Origin: Climacium dendroides
Taxonomy: Eukaryota > Streptophyta > Bryopsida > Hypnales > Climaciaceae
DNA length: 64,000 nucleotides
Assembly (NCBI GenBank): GCA_950106755.1
Contig: OX467086.1
Location: 22,524,001 to 22,588,000 of the forward strand
Reading direction: 5' to 3'
Below the pieces are notes generated by a model. The model was not told the DNA's origin. It worked only from the letters and a program-made list of their open reading frames with translations, and ran no database searches. Numbering within the stretch: the stretch's first letter is position 1; every line of letters begins with the position of its first letter. Position numbers and translations under genes: made by a program. Shown piece after piece: positions 12,784-24,600 of this stretch.

Positions 12784-13724
12784 TGTGTCCAGCTTTGTCA
12801 AAAATCATCTCTGACAAACAAACGTAGTGATTTTCAGCATATTTGTGTGAGTAGAGATTGGAACTGTGCTATGCATTCTTGTGACTAGTGAACGCCAAGC
12901 AGCAATCGTTTATCAGTGACAAAGTATAGTTTGTTTTGTGTCTTCTTGATATGGGCTCATTTCGATCAGGAAGATTCAAGATAACGCTGATAATTGTCCT
13001 TGCATTTAACTACTTCTGCATGAGGCGTACTGTAGCCTTCTGAGGGGAGTCTGCGGAGTTGGGAGAGAGTGAAAGAGCATATGAAATGGGCGAAATTTTT
13101 TTCTTGAGATCGTTAGCCGAGAGAGAAACCTCTTGAGGTAAGTGTTCTCCACAACACTGAAATCTTTTCTTGTTACCGCTCTTCTGTAAGGTCGTCATTT
13201 TTTGATGTTTGAGGTCCAATATACAATTGATGCTTAGGTTGATTTAGCGAGCTAAATTCAGTCATTTGGGTTATGAAGAGGTTGTCATCTTTACATGTAT
13301 GCCCATATGCATGATGAAATTTGTCTTGGCTTCACAATTTGTCACGGCTTATCTTTTCGGAACTTTATCTCAGAAATCTGTCGCTAGGATATCTATGGAA
13401 ATGCAGCAACACTTGAGGATGAAAGCGGTGGTCGAGCAGAGGGTCCGACTACAGAAGACCTCCTTACACCTGAACCTGCCTTTCAACAAAGGGGTTGGCT
13501 CAATTGGCTTTGGCTAGGCTCGGTGCAACTGAATCTCTCCTGCCCTGATGCAGGACAGATATTTCCTCTGAAAATAATCAAGGTAAGATGAACCGCTCTA
13601 TTATTGGAAAGAGAGTAGTCATGCTTATTTGTTCAGAGCAACTAGGGGTAGTCACGGCATGTTCTTGGGATGGTGAACAATGAACATTGGTGTAGTGGCG
13701 GCCGAGGGTTGGTGTCCCTTGCAT

Positions 13725-13819
13725 GGAATATTCTTAGCGGAACCTTGATTGTTCACTCCCAACATCCACCTCAAGAGGTGTGTTGGGAGTGAACAATCAA
13801 GGTTCCGCTAAGATTATTC
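13725..13819. repeat. Near-perfect hairpin inside the TIR element
   Basis: Two arms of about 45 bp, covering GAATATTCTTAGCGG, AACCTTGATTGTTCACTCCC and AACA on the left, reappear in reverse complement on the right with one substitution and a 2-bp length difference near the loop. It would form a long stable hairpin if transcribed. It could be the core of the surrounding element or a second nested miniature element. Confidence 0.85.
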
Positions 13820-14091
13820 TTTTGTTCTCTCTATTTTAACTTTTGAACTAGCACTTTAACCCGGAAAGGTTGCCGATTCCCTGGCCAATTCCCTCCGGGA
13901 AGGTCGGCAGTTCCTTCCAGGAAGGTCGTCACTTACCTCGGGTAATACCATTGTCCATTCTCCATTATTCTCAACAATTTTAAACTAAAAGGGTGGTCAT
14001 GGCTTGTTCAATATTCGTCTCTTCTCATTGGCCCTTCAAAGCACTTTCCATTATTCATTGTTCATTGTTCACACACCCCGTGAACATGCCG

Positions 14092-14280
14092 TGATAGAAT
14101 TACATACAATCAAGAAGAACAAGTTGCAAGAATGCAGTTGTATTAATTATCATCAATTATGTGTTCATTGAAGGTATTTATCTTAGAGATAAAACCAAGT
14201 GACACAATGATATGAACGGTTGTGTCTCTCTATGTACACTCTATATACTAAACGTATAAATACATTTATTTATTCTAATA
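14092..14280 (-). repeat. Copia 3' LTR
   Basis: A 189-bp LTR running from TGATAGAATT to TTCTAATA on the plus strand. It differs from the other LTR only at AGAAC/AGAGC near 14119 and CTAAACG/CTAGACG near 14251, both A/G transitions. The purine-rich tract on the minus strand directly abuts its inner edge at 14281. Confidence 0.93.
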
Positions 14281-14369
14281 CTCCCACTTAGAGGATACAT
14301 CTAACTAGAACTCTTGAATACTACACTACTAATTGAGGTGGCCAATCTCAATTGATAATGTACATAATA

Positions 14370-17300
14370 AAGTTCTAATTATAACTTATAGAGTTTTCTA
14401 CTCCAAGTATCTCAAGAAATTGTTGATGTTTGTCTTTTGTTAAACTTTTTGTAAAAATATCTGCAACATTACTTGAGGTATGAATATATTCTAATTTGAT
14501 TTGTTTATTTTCAACCACTTCTCTTATAAAGTGAAATTGAATTTCAATGTACTTAGTACGGGCATGAAATTGAGGATTTCGTGTTAAAGCTATGGAGCTT
14601 TGATTATCGCAGTGTATGATTGTTGATGAAGTTTGACAAAAACCAAAGTCATCTAATAATTGTCGTAACCATATGCCTTCTTTACAAGCTTCTGTCGCAG
14701 CTTTATACTCTGCTTCAGTACTTGATAAGGCAATAGTTTGTTGTTGTTTACTGCTCCAACATACAACTCCATTTCCTAAAATAAATGCATATCCAGAAGT
14801 AGATTTTCGTCCATCAATGTCACCTGCCCAATATCCGTATATCCGTATATCCTACTAATATTGAAGGATCATTAGAAGAATTGTGATGAGGACCATATGT
14901 GATTCCATGATTAATTGTACCTTTTAAACAACGAAATATTTTTTTAATAGCATTCCAATGAGGTTGCCCTGGATTGACACTATGTTGACTTATTTCTCCC
15001 ACTGCATAGGTCAATGCAGGGCGAGTTGTAATACTAGCATAACCAAGAGCTCCCACTGCAGGAGCATAAGGAACATTTTTCATGTCCTCAATAGTTTCTT
15101 GAGTTTGAAGACGTTGATCTTTAGAAAGTTTGATGTTAACTTCAAGAGGGGTATTAATAGGATGGCAATCAAGCATATTAAAGCGTTTTAAAATATTCAA
15201 AATATATTTACTTTGGTGAATTTTGATAGTATGTTGAAATCGATTGCGTTCAACATGAATACCCAAAATATAATGAATAGGACCATGATCGGTCATTTCA
15301 AAAACTTCAAAAAGTTGATTTTTGACTTTATTAAGTAATAGTAAGTCATTTGAAATAAGGATAGCATCATCAACATAAAGCGCAATAATAATAAACGATG
15401 ATACAGCATGTTTGGTATAAACATTAGAGTCAGCTTGAGTGACTTTAAAGCCAAGTGAAAAGAGATAGGTTTGAAATTTATAATACCATACTCGCGGGGC
15501 TTGCTTTAAGCCATAAAGGCTTTTCTTTAATTTACAAACTTTGTCTTCAGATCCACAAAGAACATAGCCTTCGGGTTGATACATATATATTTCTTCAAAG
15601 AGGGTGCCGTATAGGAAAGCAGTTTTTACGTCAAGTTGGTGAACCTCCCAATCATAAATAGCAGAGAGTGCTAAAAGAACACGGATGGATGTAATCTTAA
15701 CAACAGGTGAAAATGTATCACCATAATCAAGCCCAGGTACTTGGGAGTACCCCTTGGCAACTAAGCGGGCTTTAAATCGATTAAGGGAGCCATCTTCTTT
15801 ATATTTTAATTTGAAAAACCATTTACAATGAATAGCTTTCCTATTAGATGGTAAAGTGACAAGTTCCCAAGTACCATTCTTCATTAAGGAAGAATATTCA
15901 CTATCAAGTGCTTCTTTCCAAGAATGAGCCTCTAGGCTTTCTAAAGCTTCTGTTAAAGTTAAAGGTTCAACAATAGAATGACTGGCGTGGTGTGGAATGG
16001 TGTGACTATGAACATATTTAGGATTAGGTTTGTAAGTACGACCAAAACGAGAAGAGGACCTAACATTGACAGAGGGATTCCAAGGCGTTGATTTAGAATG
16101 TTTAGAAATAGAAGGAGGAGATCGTAATCTGGGTGAAGTAATAGCTGAAGTAGAGGAATCTGGGGTTAAAATATTGGAAGAATTAATGTTAATTAAGGGT
16201 TCCGTATTAGGATGTGAATTAAAAGAATGATTTAAAGAAGATTCATTATTTGTGAGATTTGGTTGAATAATACTTGTTGATTGAGGAGAGGGCATAATTT
16301 CCCTATTTGGTGGATTGGGAAGTTGAGTCTGTGGGTTAAACTCCTCTGGATGTGTATACTTTGTAAAATGAATAACTTCAAAATCAGAGGGAGGCAAAGA
16401 AATTTGTGTGGAAGGTGAAGCAAATGAGCTAGGGAGTTGTTCATTAAAGACAACATCTCTGCTAATTAAAATTTGTTTAGTCGAAGGATTGTAGAGGCGA
16501 TAGCCTTTAACAACTAAACTATATCCAACAAAAATACACTTGATACTTTTTGGGTCAAATTTCTTGCATTTAGCATGGGGTTGATGAACAAAGGCATCAC
16601 AACCAAAAGTACGAAAATATTGTATAGTGGGTTTGCGGCCACTCCATAATTCTAGTGGAGTTGTATTTATAAGTGCTTTAGTGGTTAAACAATTTTGAAT
16701 ATGATTGGCAGTCATAATGGCCTCACCCCAAAAGGAAGATGGTAAGTTGGCAGCTTGAAGCATACATTGAGCTGCTTCTACCAAAGTTCGATTTTTCCGT
16801 TCTGCAACGCCATTTTGTTGTGGACTATATGTAGTTGTAAGCTGATGGAGAACACCATGATCTTGACACCACTGTTGAAAAACATAGGATGTAAACTCGG
16901 TGCCATTATCAGTGCAAAAAAGTTGAATACGATGATTTGTTTGATTTTCAACAAAAATGTGGTATTCCTTAAACTTAGTGATAGCTTCGGATTTTTGCTT
17001 CAATAAGTATAGAATTGAATATCTACTATAGTCATCAATAAAGGTAATAAAGAAGCGTGCACCTCCAATAGAATAACCAGGCATTGGGCCACAAATATCA
17101 GAGTGGACTAGTTCAAGGAGATCATAGGCTCTCAAGGCAAGTTTTGGGAATTCTTGTCGAGATTGTTTACCATACATACAACTTTCACAAAAAGTTAAAG
17201 GTTGTAAAGTTTGTTTAGGAAAACCATAAACAATCTCAGATTGTTGCATAGAAGATAATTTATTAAAATTAATATGCCCCAAACGATGATGCTATAATTT

Positions 17301-17760
17301 AGTGGAATCATTAACTTTAGAAGGGTACGGTGAACTATATAACGCCAATGGTGTAGTACTTGTATCAAAAAGAGAAAGTTTAGTATTACCCAATAGGTAA
17401 AGACCTTCTTGATGAAGTTGAACTAATGTAGTAAGTAGACCATTAGAACTATGTAGTACTACATCATTTTCTGAAAAAAGTAACTTTGCTTCCAAATTGG
17501 ATTAGCTTTCTAACAGAAATTAAATTTTGGGTCAAGCCAGGAACATGATATACACTTGTAAGTGTCCGCTCTTCACCATTAACAAGGATAATGGTAATTG
17601 AGCCAGATCCATAGATTTCTTGCACAGTATTATCTCCAAGATAGACAAATTCTCTTGGATAAAGTGGAGAATAATTTACAAACCACTCACCATGGTAGGT
17701 AAGATGGTGGGTTGCACCAGAATCAATATACCAACCATTTGTAAGTATTGGTTCTGTTAA
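14370..17760 (-). pseudogene. pol: Copia pol: protease, integrase, reverse transcriptase, RNase H (broken)
   Basis: The protease box DSGATHH lies near 17725. The GAG-pre-integrase HRLGHINF region lies near 17270, and the integrase catalytic triad is visible as HSD near 17110, TDNGTEF near 16890 and AERKNRT near 16800. Reverse transcriptase covers about 15950-15250 with KWFFKLKY, FSPVVK, QLDVKTAFLYG and the catalytic YVDD near 15370. RNase H follows below 14830. An 820-codon frame is intact from 17282 to 14820. Breaks: a TAG at 17292-17294 where the family has Trp (HHRLGH context), and a short tandem duplication of CCGTATAT near 14832-14850 that shifts the frame at the start of RNase H. The catalytic residues themselves are present. 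Confidence 0.92.
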
Positions 17761-17835
17761 AGGTGTAACTGTTGTACGAACAACTCCAACAAAGGCTGAT
17801 TCTTTTGAAAATGGATGAGAAAAAATCTTGCCTGA

Positions 17836-18779
17836 CTATAGATCAACAAGATATTTTCGACAATCCCTTTTATAGTGTCTAGGAATCTTACAATAATTAC
17901 AAATACCTTTCTTTTTATATGGTTGTTGAAAATTTGGATGGATTAAATGTGAAGACGTACGTTGTTTAGAAGAACTGGGCATGGAGCCCAACAAAGAGGG
18001 ATTACTCCCACTGAATCCTTGATTGGATCCATATTTTGAAATACCTTTGTTGGTATTTGCACTTGCTTTGGAATAGCCATTATTACTGGAGTTAGAAAAT
18101 CTTTGATTTGTAAAAGATTTTTTACCTGTCCACAATGCTTGTGGTACATCTCCGTGGCTAGTGGAAGTTCCACTCTTCTTCCGTTGCAATTCTTCATGTT
18201 TAATTTTTGAGATGACATCCTCCACCGTTAATCCTGTTGTATTAGTTAAGGATTGTACTTTGGTTTCATAGGATTCTAGGAGACTAGCTAAGAGTGTCTC
18301 CACTTTGTCTTCTTCTGTGTAAGTTAATCCTACTGTTGCTAATTCTTCTAGCAACAATTTGAAAGAATGAATATGATTGGTAATATTTTCATCATCAACC
18401 ATTTTAAATTAACATATTTTCTTCGTAAATAACATTTATTCATAACATCTTTATTTTAAAAGATTTTTTCAAGTTCTGACCAATTATCTTTAGCAGATGT
18501 AGATGTGAGATGTCCTAAACATATATTTTTAACATTTTCAATTAAAAGAGAAGTAGCAGCTTCATCTTTGTCCTCCCACTCAGAAATTGACCCAGCACCT
18601 GTTTCAGGTGGATTAGTAATTGTACCATTAGCTCCAGTTGTAGACGTAGGCTTCAATTCTTCGCCTATAACAATTTTCCATAATTTTTCCTTTTTTAATA
18701 AATGGGTCATTCAAATTCTCCATGTGGTATAGTTGTCACCATTTAATTTTTCAATATTATTTGTTTTATTGAAATCCAT
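17836..18779 (-). pseudogene. gag: Copia gag (UBN2 type, broken)
   Basis: The start ATG is at 18779-18777, followed by a typical copia gag opening (LNGDNYTTWRI). A TGA follows 23 codons later, just before MTHLLKKEKLW. The frame then runs to 18456, and a frameshift or short gap separates it from the second part at 18402-17836 (UBN2 domain with SFKLLLEELATVGLTYTEEDKV). A CCHC zinc knuckle, CNYCKIPRHYKRDC, closes the protein near 17890. The TAG at 17836 separates gag from the protease region. Confidence 0.85.
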
Positions 18780-19262
18780 TTATTTATTTATATAAAAATA
18801 ATTTAATTGAAAAATATAGAGTTCATAAAATAAAGAAAGTATTCATGATGAGTATTTGTGGCTTATCAATATGTTCCATTATTATTAAGTATCTTGTCTC
18901 AAAATGGTTTAAATTTCAAATTCAAGATTTAAATTCTGAACTTGAGTTATAGTTTCTCTTATTACATTATCAATTGAAAAATCAAGATTAATTTCATTTA
19001 GATGAATTAATTCATTAATGAATGCTATGGGAGTATTTCCAAATCCATAGTTTTCATGTACTAACAACAAAGAATCTTCAACTTCTTCAGTAAGAGGAAA
19101 TGAAATTTCATCTAAAGGAATTTGTGTAAATCCATTAACAATTCTATTTGTATTTCAAAGTTGAATCTCAACTTCATCTCGTTCATTGTCTTCAATTGAT
19201 AAATTGAAGACATCCTCACTCGAACAATTAGCAACAGGTCTTACAGGAAAACACATTTTGTC

Positions 19263-19274
19263 GCTCTGATACCA
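19263..19274 (-). promoter_or_regulatory. Primer binding site for initiator tRNA-Met
   Basis: The plus-strand GCTCTGATACCA is the complement of TGGTATCAGAGC, the classic plant copia primer binding site for initiator tRNA-Met. It directly abuts the LTR at 19275, which sets the element's orientation and the exact LTR edge. Confidence 0.95.
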
Positions 19275-19463
19275 TGATAGAATTACATACAATCAAGAAG
19301 AGCAAGTTGCAAGAATGCAGTTGTATTAATTATCATCAATTATGTGTTCATTGAAGGTATTTATCTTAGAGATAAAACCAAGTGACACAATGATATGAAC
19401 GGTTGTGTCTCTCTATGTACACTCTATATACTAGACGTATAAATACATTTATTTATTCTAATA
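19275..19463 (-). repeat. Copia 5' LTR
   Basis: This is the second 189-bp LTR copy, flanked inside by the primer binding site. Outside, at 19464, the sequence CTACCCCT continues the interrupted end of the surrounding TIR element, giving a clean insertion boundary. On the minus strand it would hold the element's promoter. Confidence 0.93.
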
Positions 19464-19485
19464 CTACCCCTACTGTCTATTTTAG

Positions 19486-20012
19486 ATTTTCGGTTGAGGA
19501 GACTGAGAAGAGACTTGAAATAGGGCGAGTTCTCTGCTCGGAGCATGAAAGACGATTTTCTAAGTTGTATCTAACACTGTCAGAATAGAATGCTAAGCTC
19601 GATTCTCTTCCCCGCAAGGTTGCCAACCTTTCAGCACAAAAGGTTTGGTCCCTTTAACGGATTCATTTTAGGACACCATGAACTTTCTCCAGCGTAGTTG
19701 TATTCAGTCTATGGACACGTTCTGTCGTATTTTGAATTCACTGTCGATATTAGTTCCTATGGTATATCCTCTTTAGCGCATCACATATATGGGTGTTTTA
19801 CGTTGCAGTGTGCAATGGAAACCTGCTTTGCTGGACATACCCGGGAGTCTATGATTTTTGTTTTAGAGGAGAAAAGCTTACAGCTCTCAACTGCTGAATA
19901 CTCTCTACATTCAAGCATGGCAGAGCTCGAGAAGTTCAAGCATGAGAGCACAGTTCTGCTGCTGAAATCCACAGAACTTCTTATTGAACGCAAGGGCATT
20001 GCAAATTGTATA
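19486..20012 (+). pseudogene. Coiled-coil protein, exon relics
   Basis: Two exon-like blocks with splice signals. The first, 19486-19642, follows a TTTTAG acceptor and ends at an AAG|GTTTGG donor. It encodes FSVEETEKRLEIGRVLCSEH through KVANLSAQK, with one in-frame TAG at 19586-19588. The second follows a GTTGCAG acceptor at 19809 and encodes VLEEKSLQLSTAEYSLHSS through LLIERKGIA. A third short block (GLKLNLEKELAIA) follows a TTTCAG at about 20074. All are strongly helical heptad-like sequence, as in kinesin stalks or other structural coiled coils. The family cannot be fixed. The gene was probably continuous with 12729-12783 before the transposon nest arrived. Confidence 0.55.
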
Positions 20013-20112
20013 TAGTCATAAGATGTAACATGCTTTCACAAATGCTAATCTTAGTCACCGTGAGACGTTTCAGGGACTGAAGCTAAATCTTGAAAAAGAG
20101 CTTGCAATAGCA

Positions 20113-20630
20113 ATAACTTCCTCTAGGTCCTCTACTTCTTCTAGGTCTTCTCCTTCTAGATCAACTTCTGATACTCTCGGAGGATTTATTATATTTTCAA
20201 AATTAAGCCCTCCATCTATGTGAGATGACCACATCCTCAAAGACCCCTAGCATACAGAAAACGAAAAGATTTTTCTACACTAGGAGGGTCAATAAGCTTT
20301 GATTCAAGAGCACTTACACCTGTCAAGGACGTAGAGGAAGTCGAGGACCTAGAGGAAGTCGAAGACCTAGTAGAAGATGAGGACCTAGCGGAAGATGAGG
20401 ACCTAGAGGAAGATGAGGACCTAGAGGAAGTTGAAGACCTAGAGGAAGTTGAAGATTTAAAAAAAGTTGTAGATCTAGAAGATCTAGATGATCATCAATC
20501 TAGATCTAGATGATGAGATCTAGAAGATGAGTCCAAGATCTCATCATCAATTTCTTCTAGATCTTCAATTTCTTTCACATCCTCAATTTCTTCTAAATCT
20601 TCAATTTCTTCTAGATATTCAATTTTGGAG
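20113..20630. repeat. Inverted blocks of an 18-bp acidic-coding tandem repeat
   Basis: From 20322 to about 20480 an 18-bp unit of the type GAGGACCTAGAGGAAGTC repeats about nine times on the plus strand, encoding EDLEEV hexapeptides in an open frame without a visible start. At 20540-20630, and weakly at 20113-20160, the same unit appears in the opposite orientation (TTCTTCTAGATCTTCAAT), so the minus strand also encodes acidic EDLEEI repeats. The block between 20480 and 20530 is rich in the palindrome AGATCT. Replication slippage followed by inversion or fold-back is the simplest explanation. Confidence 0.75.
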
Positions 20631-20650
20631 AGTCCAAGGTTGGGTCCAAG

Positions 20651-20857
20651 ATGAAGACATGGACCGAAGAAGACAATAAGGCTCTTAAACAAGAATTGGT
20701 GAGATTTGAGAAGAAGTGGAAAGAAATTAAAAACATCTATCCTAATGCCTTACGGGATAGGAAGAGCACGGCTATAAAAAATGCTCCAAAGAGGAAAAGG
20801 AAGGCTTGGATTGAATCACGATTGCATGTTGTTGCTTTGAAGGTTGTAATGAGCTAG
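20651..20857 (+). CDS. Myb/SANT-like ORF, probably an exon relic
   Basis: A 68-codon frame starting KTWTEEDNKALKQELVRF. The spacing of TWTEED, KKWKEI and RDRKSTAIKNA resembles one Myb/SANT (telobox-type) repeat: an acidic first helix after Trp, a second Trp, then a basic recognition helix ending in IKN. A basic KRKRKAW stretch follows. It sits 170 bp after the acidic repeat block, so acidic region plus SANT domain might belong to one former nuclear protein, but the frames differ. There is no clear promoter or splice context. A chance frame is possible. Confidence 0.4.
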   Translation: MKTWTEEDNKALKQELVRFEKKWKEIKNIYPNALRDRKSTAIKNAPKRKRKAWIESRLHVVALKVVMS

Positions 20858-21472
20858 TGATTGTGATTGCAGTTGGTTATGAGTTTTTGGCAGTTGCCGG
20901 AGTGGAGTCCTTTTACCGGTTTTGATTTTAGCTTGATATTGGTTATCGATTTAGGCAGGTGTTGTATCTTGAATTTTCTTTCAATTTAAATTCAATAGAA
21001 AGCTACATATCTAGATTCTTTCAAGAATTTGACGGAGTTTAACCAGATGCAAGAATTTTTCAATGTCCATCTTCAATTGTACATTTTGTTAGTATCAGTG
21101 ATCATGTTTTGTGTTTCTAGAACCTCAAATTTTCCACAATTTCTAAACATTTTGAGTGGTTTCATTGCTCTAGGTGGTTGAATGATTAGTTGTTGGTAGA
21201 ATTAGTATTGGGGTTTTGGTGGTTTTTATGTATATAATTCCCTTACCTACCACATTTAATTATTTTTTGAATTACTTTTTAATGATCTGACCTGAGCGCA
21301 GGGTACAAAACAAACAAAACAAAATTGCATTTGTGGCGGTCGGTGTTTACACGTGGAGATTTTTCTTGGAATGTTTGCAAGAAAAATTTGAGGTGGAAAT
21401 GCTTCTTGTTGTTTTCGTAGAAGAGCATTATGGAGGTGCCTCTCCTTCACGACGATGCGGGAAAATGGATTG

Positions 21473-21510
21473 TGGTGCAAGTGTCGGCCTTAGTACCGGC
21501 ACTTGCACCA
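21473..21510. repeat. GC-rich hairpin
   Basis: TGGTGCAAGTGTCGG at 21473-21487 faces CCGGCACTTGCACCA at 21496-21510, with one mismatch and an 8-base loop. It lies in a short GC-rich patch (about 21330-21640) in otherwise AT-rich DNA. The adjacent CACCACAAGTGGTG is a second short palindrome. Confidence 0.7.
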
Positions 21511-21660
21511 CAAGTGGTGCCAATTGTTGCGTCACCCCGCTGCTGCCTAGTCGCCAGCAATGTCGGGGGCGGAACCTCTCCTCCTTTGCCCTCCTCGAGT
21601 GCGCACACCAGTCGTTAGGTTGCATTGAATATGTAATAAAGTTCATTTACTTTCGTAGGA

Positions 21661-21685
21661 TTTTTTTTTTTTTTTTTTTTTTTTT
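21661..21685. repeat. Run of 25 T
   Basis: An uninterrupted T run. On the minus strand it is a poly(A) stretch, which could mark the tail of an old retrotransposed copy, but no matching gene body was recognised above 21686. Confidence 0.9.
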
Positions 21686-24600
21686 AAACAAATGGAGCGA
21701 ACAACTGCACTGGAAGATGGATCGTTGTTGAGTTCTGTATTGAATTCCTATTTAGTTTTGTTGCATTCTTTGATTCCTTTGTTCACTAATAATTTGAACG
21801 TTCTAAACGTTTCTCAATCTTTGTATGTGTACTTATAGCTTAAGAAGAGATATTGTAAATAGAGAAGTAAAAAGAACGCAATTTAAGACTGTAAATAATG
21901 CAATGAAATCAAGAGACTTCGGGTTTGGTATCACTGCTTGGGAGGCACTGATTGAGTTGGGAGATTGCGTGTTTGTTCTTTAAGTTTTTGTTGTTTGAAT
22001 GAACTTGGAGAACGAATTGGTATTGAATTTGGTAGAGGACATTATTTTCATCACGTTTAGCATTTCACCAATATGTAAGAATGTGCTTTCATTGTGAGAT
22101 GAGTATTAACCTGCGGAGAGGTCTCTTTGAATTCAAAAGTTGAACTCTCTTTTTACGTTGTGAATATCTTGTTAGATTTTAAAGTGAGGGTTTGTAGATT
22201 ATTGTAAGTAAGATGATGTGTGTCTGAACTTGAGAACGAGATCAAATTGAGCTGTAAGGGTCTTACTCTACTGTCCACATCGATTGTGTGGATGATACCA
22301 TGAGACAATTAGAATTGAACAGAACTTGAGGAGATATGACGGGTTTTGATGAGTTTATGCTGAAATTTGATCATTCCTACTCAGTGTTTCGGTGAACAAG
22401 ACGGATGAAAAGGCCTTCGTCCATTCCATGATGTCCCAGTTCAGGTAGATATACAAGGGTGTGAAGTTGAACTATGACTTGGCAGACACGTGTGATTTTA
22501 CGTGCAAGGAATTTTATTTTTTTATTCTAAGCTGGTTGAATGGATTGGAAGGGGTGTTTTTCTCGTTTGATCAATCACCTACTTTTGACTTCTATGTTGA
22601 TCCCGAGATACTGATCCCGGAATAAGAGGATTGTGGGGATTTGTTTCCAAGTGAGATGTTTTTTCTACCTCACATTCATATCTGCGCATATTTTCAAACA
22701 GTAGATCATGCTTGAATCTAATCATACGTATTTTATGTAGCAGGGGTAAAAGTACAACTCCACGAGGCGTTTGATAACACGGCAGTTGAATGGCTCATTC
22801 TTTTTATTTGTTCTACATGAGGATGGGGCACTACGTGTTTGGGACCTGCTTCAGTGTTGAATCATTTTTTCTCTTTGGAAGGGAAGCTTGAACGAGAGTT
22901 GAGCTGGTCCATCTTCATAACTTATATCCTTACTTAAGCAACTGGGTTTGAGATTCATCGTTTTTAAGTTCCCTGTGGCATGTTTTAGACATGAGCCACT
23001 GTTTTCTTTAATAATAAACACAGAGTTGTTTGGGAAGGCGTTAATAAATCGAAAGTCAAACTTCACCTTCAATTTCACATATTATCATAGTTTGATTCTG
23101 CATGTCTTGAACTATTGAATGTTTTTTTAGTAGGTTTTGAACCAAAACTGATGTGGGTAGAGGAAGTACTTATTGCACCATCCACTTTTCAGATTGCGTT
23201 GCTGTATGATTCCTCAGTTAGTTAAAATATCAAGCAACCATATGACTAGTGATTACTTTTGCAGTTCTTGGCAATATTAAAGTATCTATGAGGTTAAGAA
23301 TGGGCGTATCCTTTTCTGACACATACTAATGTGTTGTCCATTTAGAATTCCAGCCGAGATACCATTGTCATTTGTTTAGTGACAATTGGTCTTGGAGATG
23401 AAATGGTCCTGCGGCAAGGTTATATTATAGTTCAGAATATGATTCCCCTTCTTGAGGTGAAATTCTTCAAGACATATCATTTTTGTAACTATTGAGCTTA
23501 TTGCTTGTTATAGAAATATTCTTTCAACTGACGTCTGTTTTATGAGATCTTAACTCTTATCTACCGTCTGGCGAAAGGTAGAATTATGAAACTGAAATTC
23601 AGGTTCTTGTATTCATCTTGTAGTGTAGGGGAAAGTTATAGACCTTAAACTACTAGAGACTGGTATTTGGACTTTGTAGTCAACTACCAAGGGTCACGAC
23701 CTACTCTTTGCAGATTTTAGCAAGTAGTTGTTCTATTCTTCAACTAAAATTTCTTGTGATGAGATGGTTGAGTATTGTGACATTCTTTTGATAGAAAATG
23801 TTGCATTTGAATGTAAAATTGGTATATTTCACATTGTCTACATATCTTGGCATACTCAAGTCCTCATTTTTTTTCCTTGTCTCCTTGTCTTTCCCTTTGC
23901 TATTATTCCTCTCAATTATTTTAATCTCAAGAGTTGACCTTTGAAATACAAAATACTTTGAAACAATAATTGATTTTCACCTTTTAAAAGTCAATGATTA
24001 GTCAATTATCCTATTTAGTTTTTAATTGTTCCAAGTGACTTTCAAGGATTTCCTCTAATCTCTTCAATTTCTTATTTATACTTTAAAGACCAAATGAACT
24101 CTTCACTTCTCTCACTCATTCTTCACAATTTTATCACTTGAGTTTAAAAACTCATTAAATAGGTTAGAAGAGAGAAAGAGTTTGTAAGATAGTTGTTAAA
24201 CTTTGCTCCTTCTAATTCTTCTAATTTCTATTCTAAAAACTCCTTTTTTAATTTCTCACTTCTTTTCTCCTAATTGTACTTCTCTTCTTCTAATTTCTCC
24301 TATTTCTCTTCTAATCTTCTATTTTTCCTTCCTAAGTGCTTTAACTCTTGGTTAGACTTTTGGCAATTTACTATTTCTAGACTTCTACTATGTTTTCCTT
24401 ATAGAGGCTAAAACTAACTTTCTAAGTTGATGTGGAACTTGCATATTGGACTTTCCTACTAGAAGTTATGCATGAATGAAGTTTTGATTACTAATTAGTG
24501 ATTAAAACTTCATTCACTCATATCTTACTCATTTTCATTTTCATTTCTTTGTATTTTGAGTTTTTGAAAAGGTTTTAACCTCTAATATGAGATTGTAGAT

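Larger units (their letters stand above)
14092..19463 (-). mobile_element. Ty1/copia LTR retrotransposon, young but defective
   Basis: A full-length 5.4-kb element on the minus strand: 5' LTR 19275-19463, primer binding site 19263-19274, gag, protease, integrase, reverse transcriptase, RNase H, then a purine-rich tract (the complement of CTCCCACTTAGAGG at 14281-14294) and the 3' LTR 14092-14280. Integrase precedes reverse transcriptase, which defines copia. The two LTRs differ at 2 of 189 positions, so insertion was recent. Yet the coding region has several stops and at least one frameshift. No 5-bp target duplication is seen: the two flanks are adjacent pieces of the TIR element's end. Confidence 0.95.
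13644..19471. mobile_element. Terminal-inverted-repeat element (MITE-like) split by a copia insertion
   Basis: The left end AGGGGTAGTCACGGCATGTTC-like sequence at 13644 is matched in reverse complement on the right by GAACATGCCGTGA at 14082-14094 plus the continuation ACTACCCCT at 19463-19471, beyond the copia element. The inverted ends stay similar for about 45 bp (GTGAACAATGAACA on both sides). A 3-bp ACT flanks both ends (13641-13643 and 19472-19474), a candidate target duplication. The element without copia is about 460 bp. No transposase is present. The superfamily is not settled; a 3-bp duplication would fit PIF/Harbinger-like elements loosely. Confidence 0.72.
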
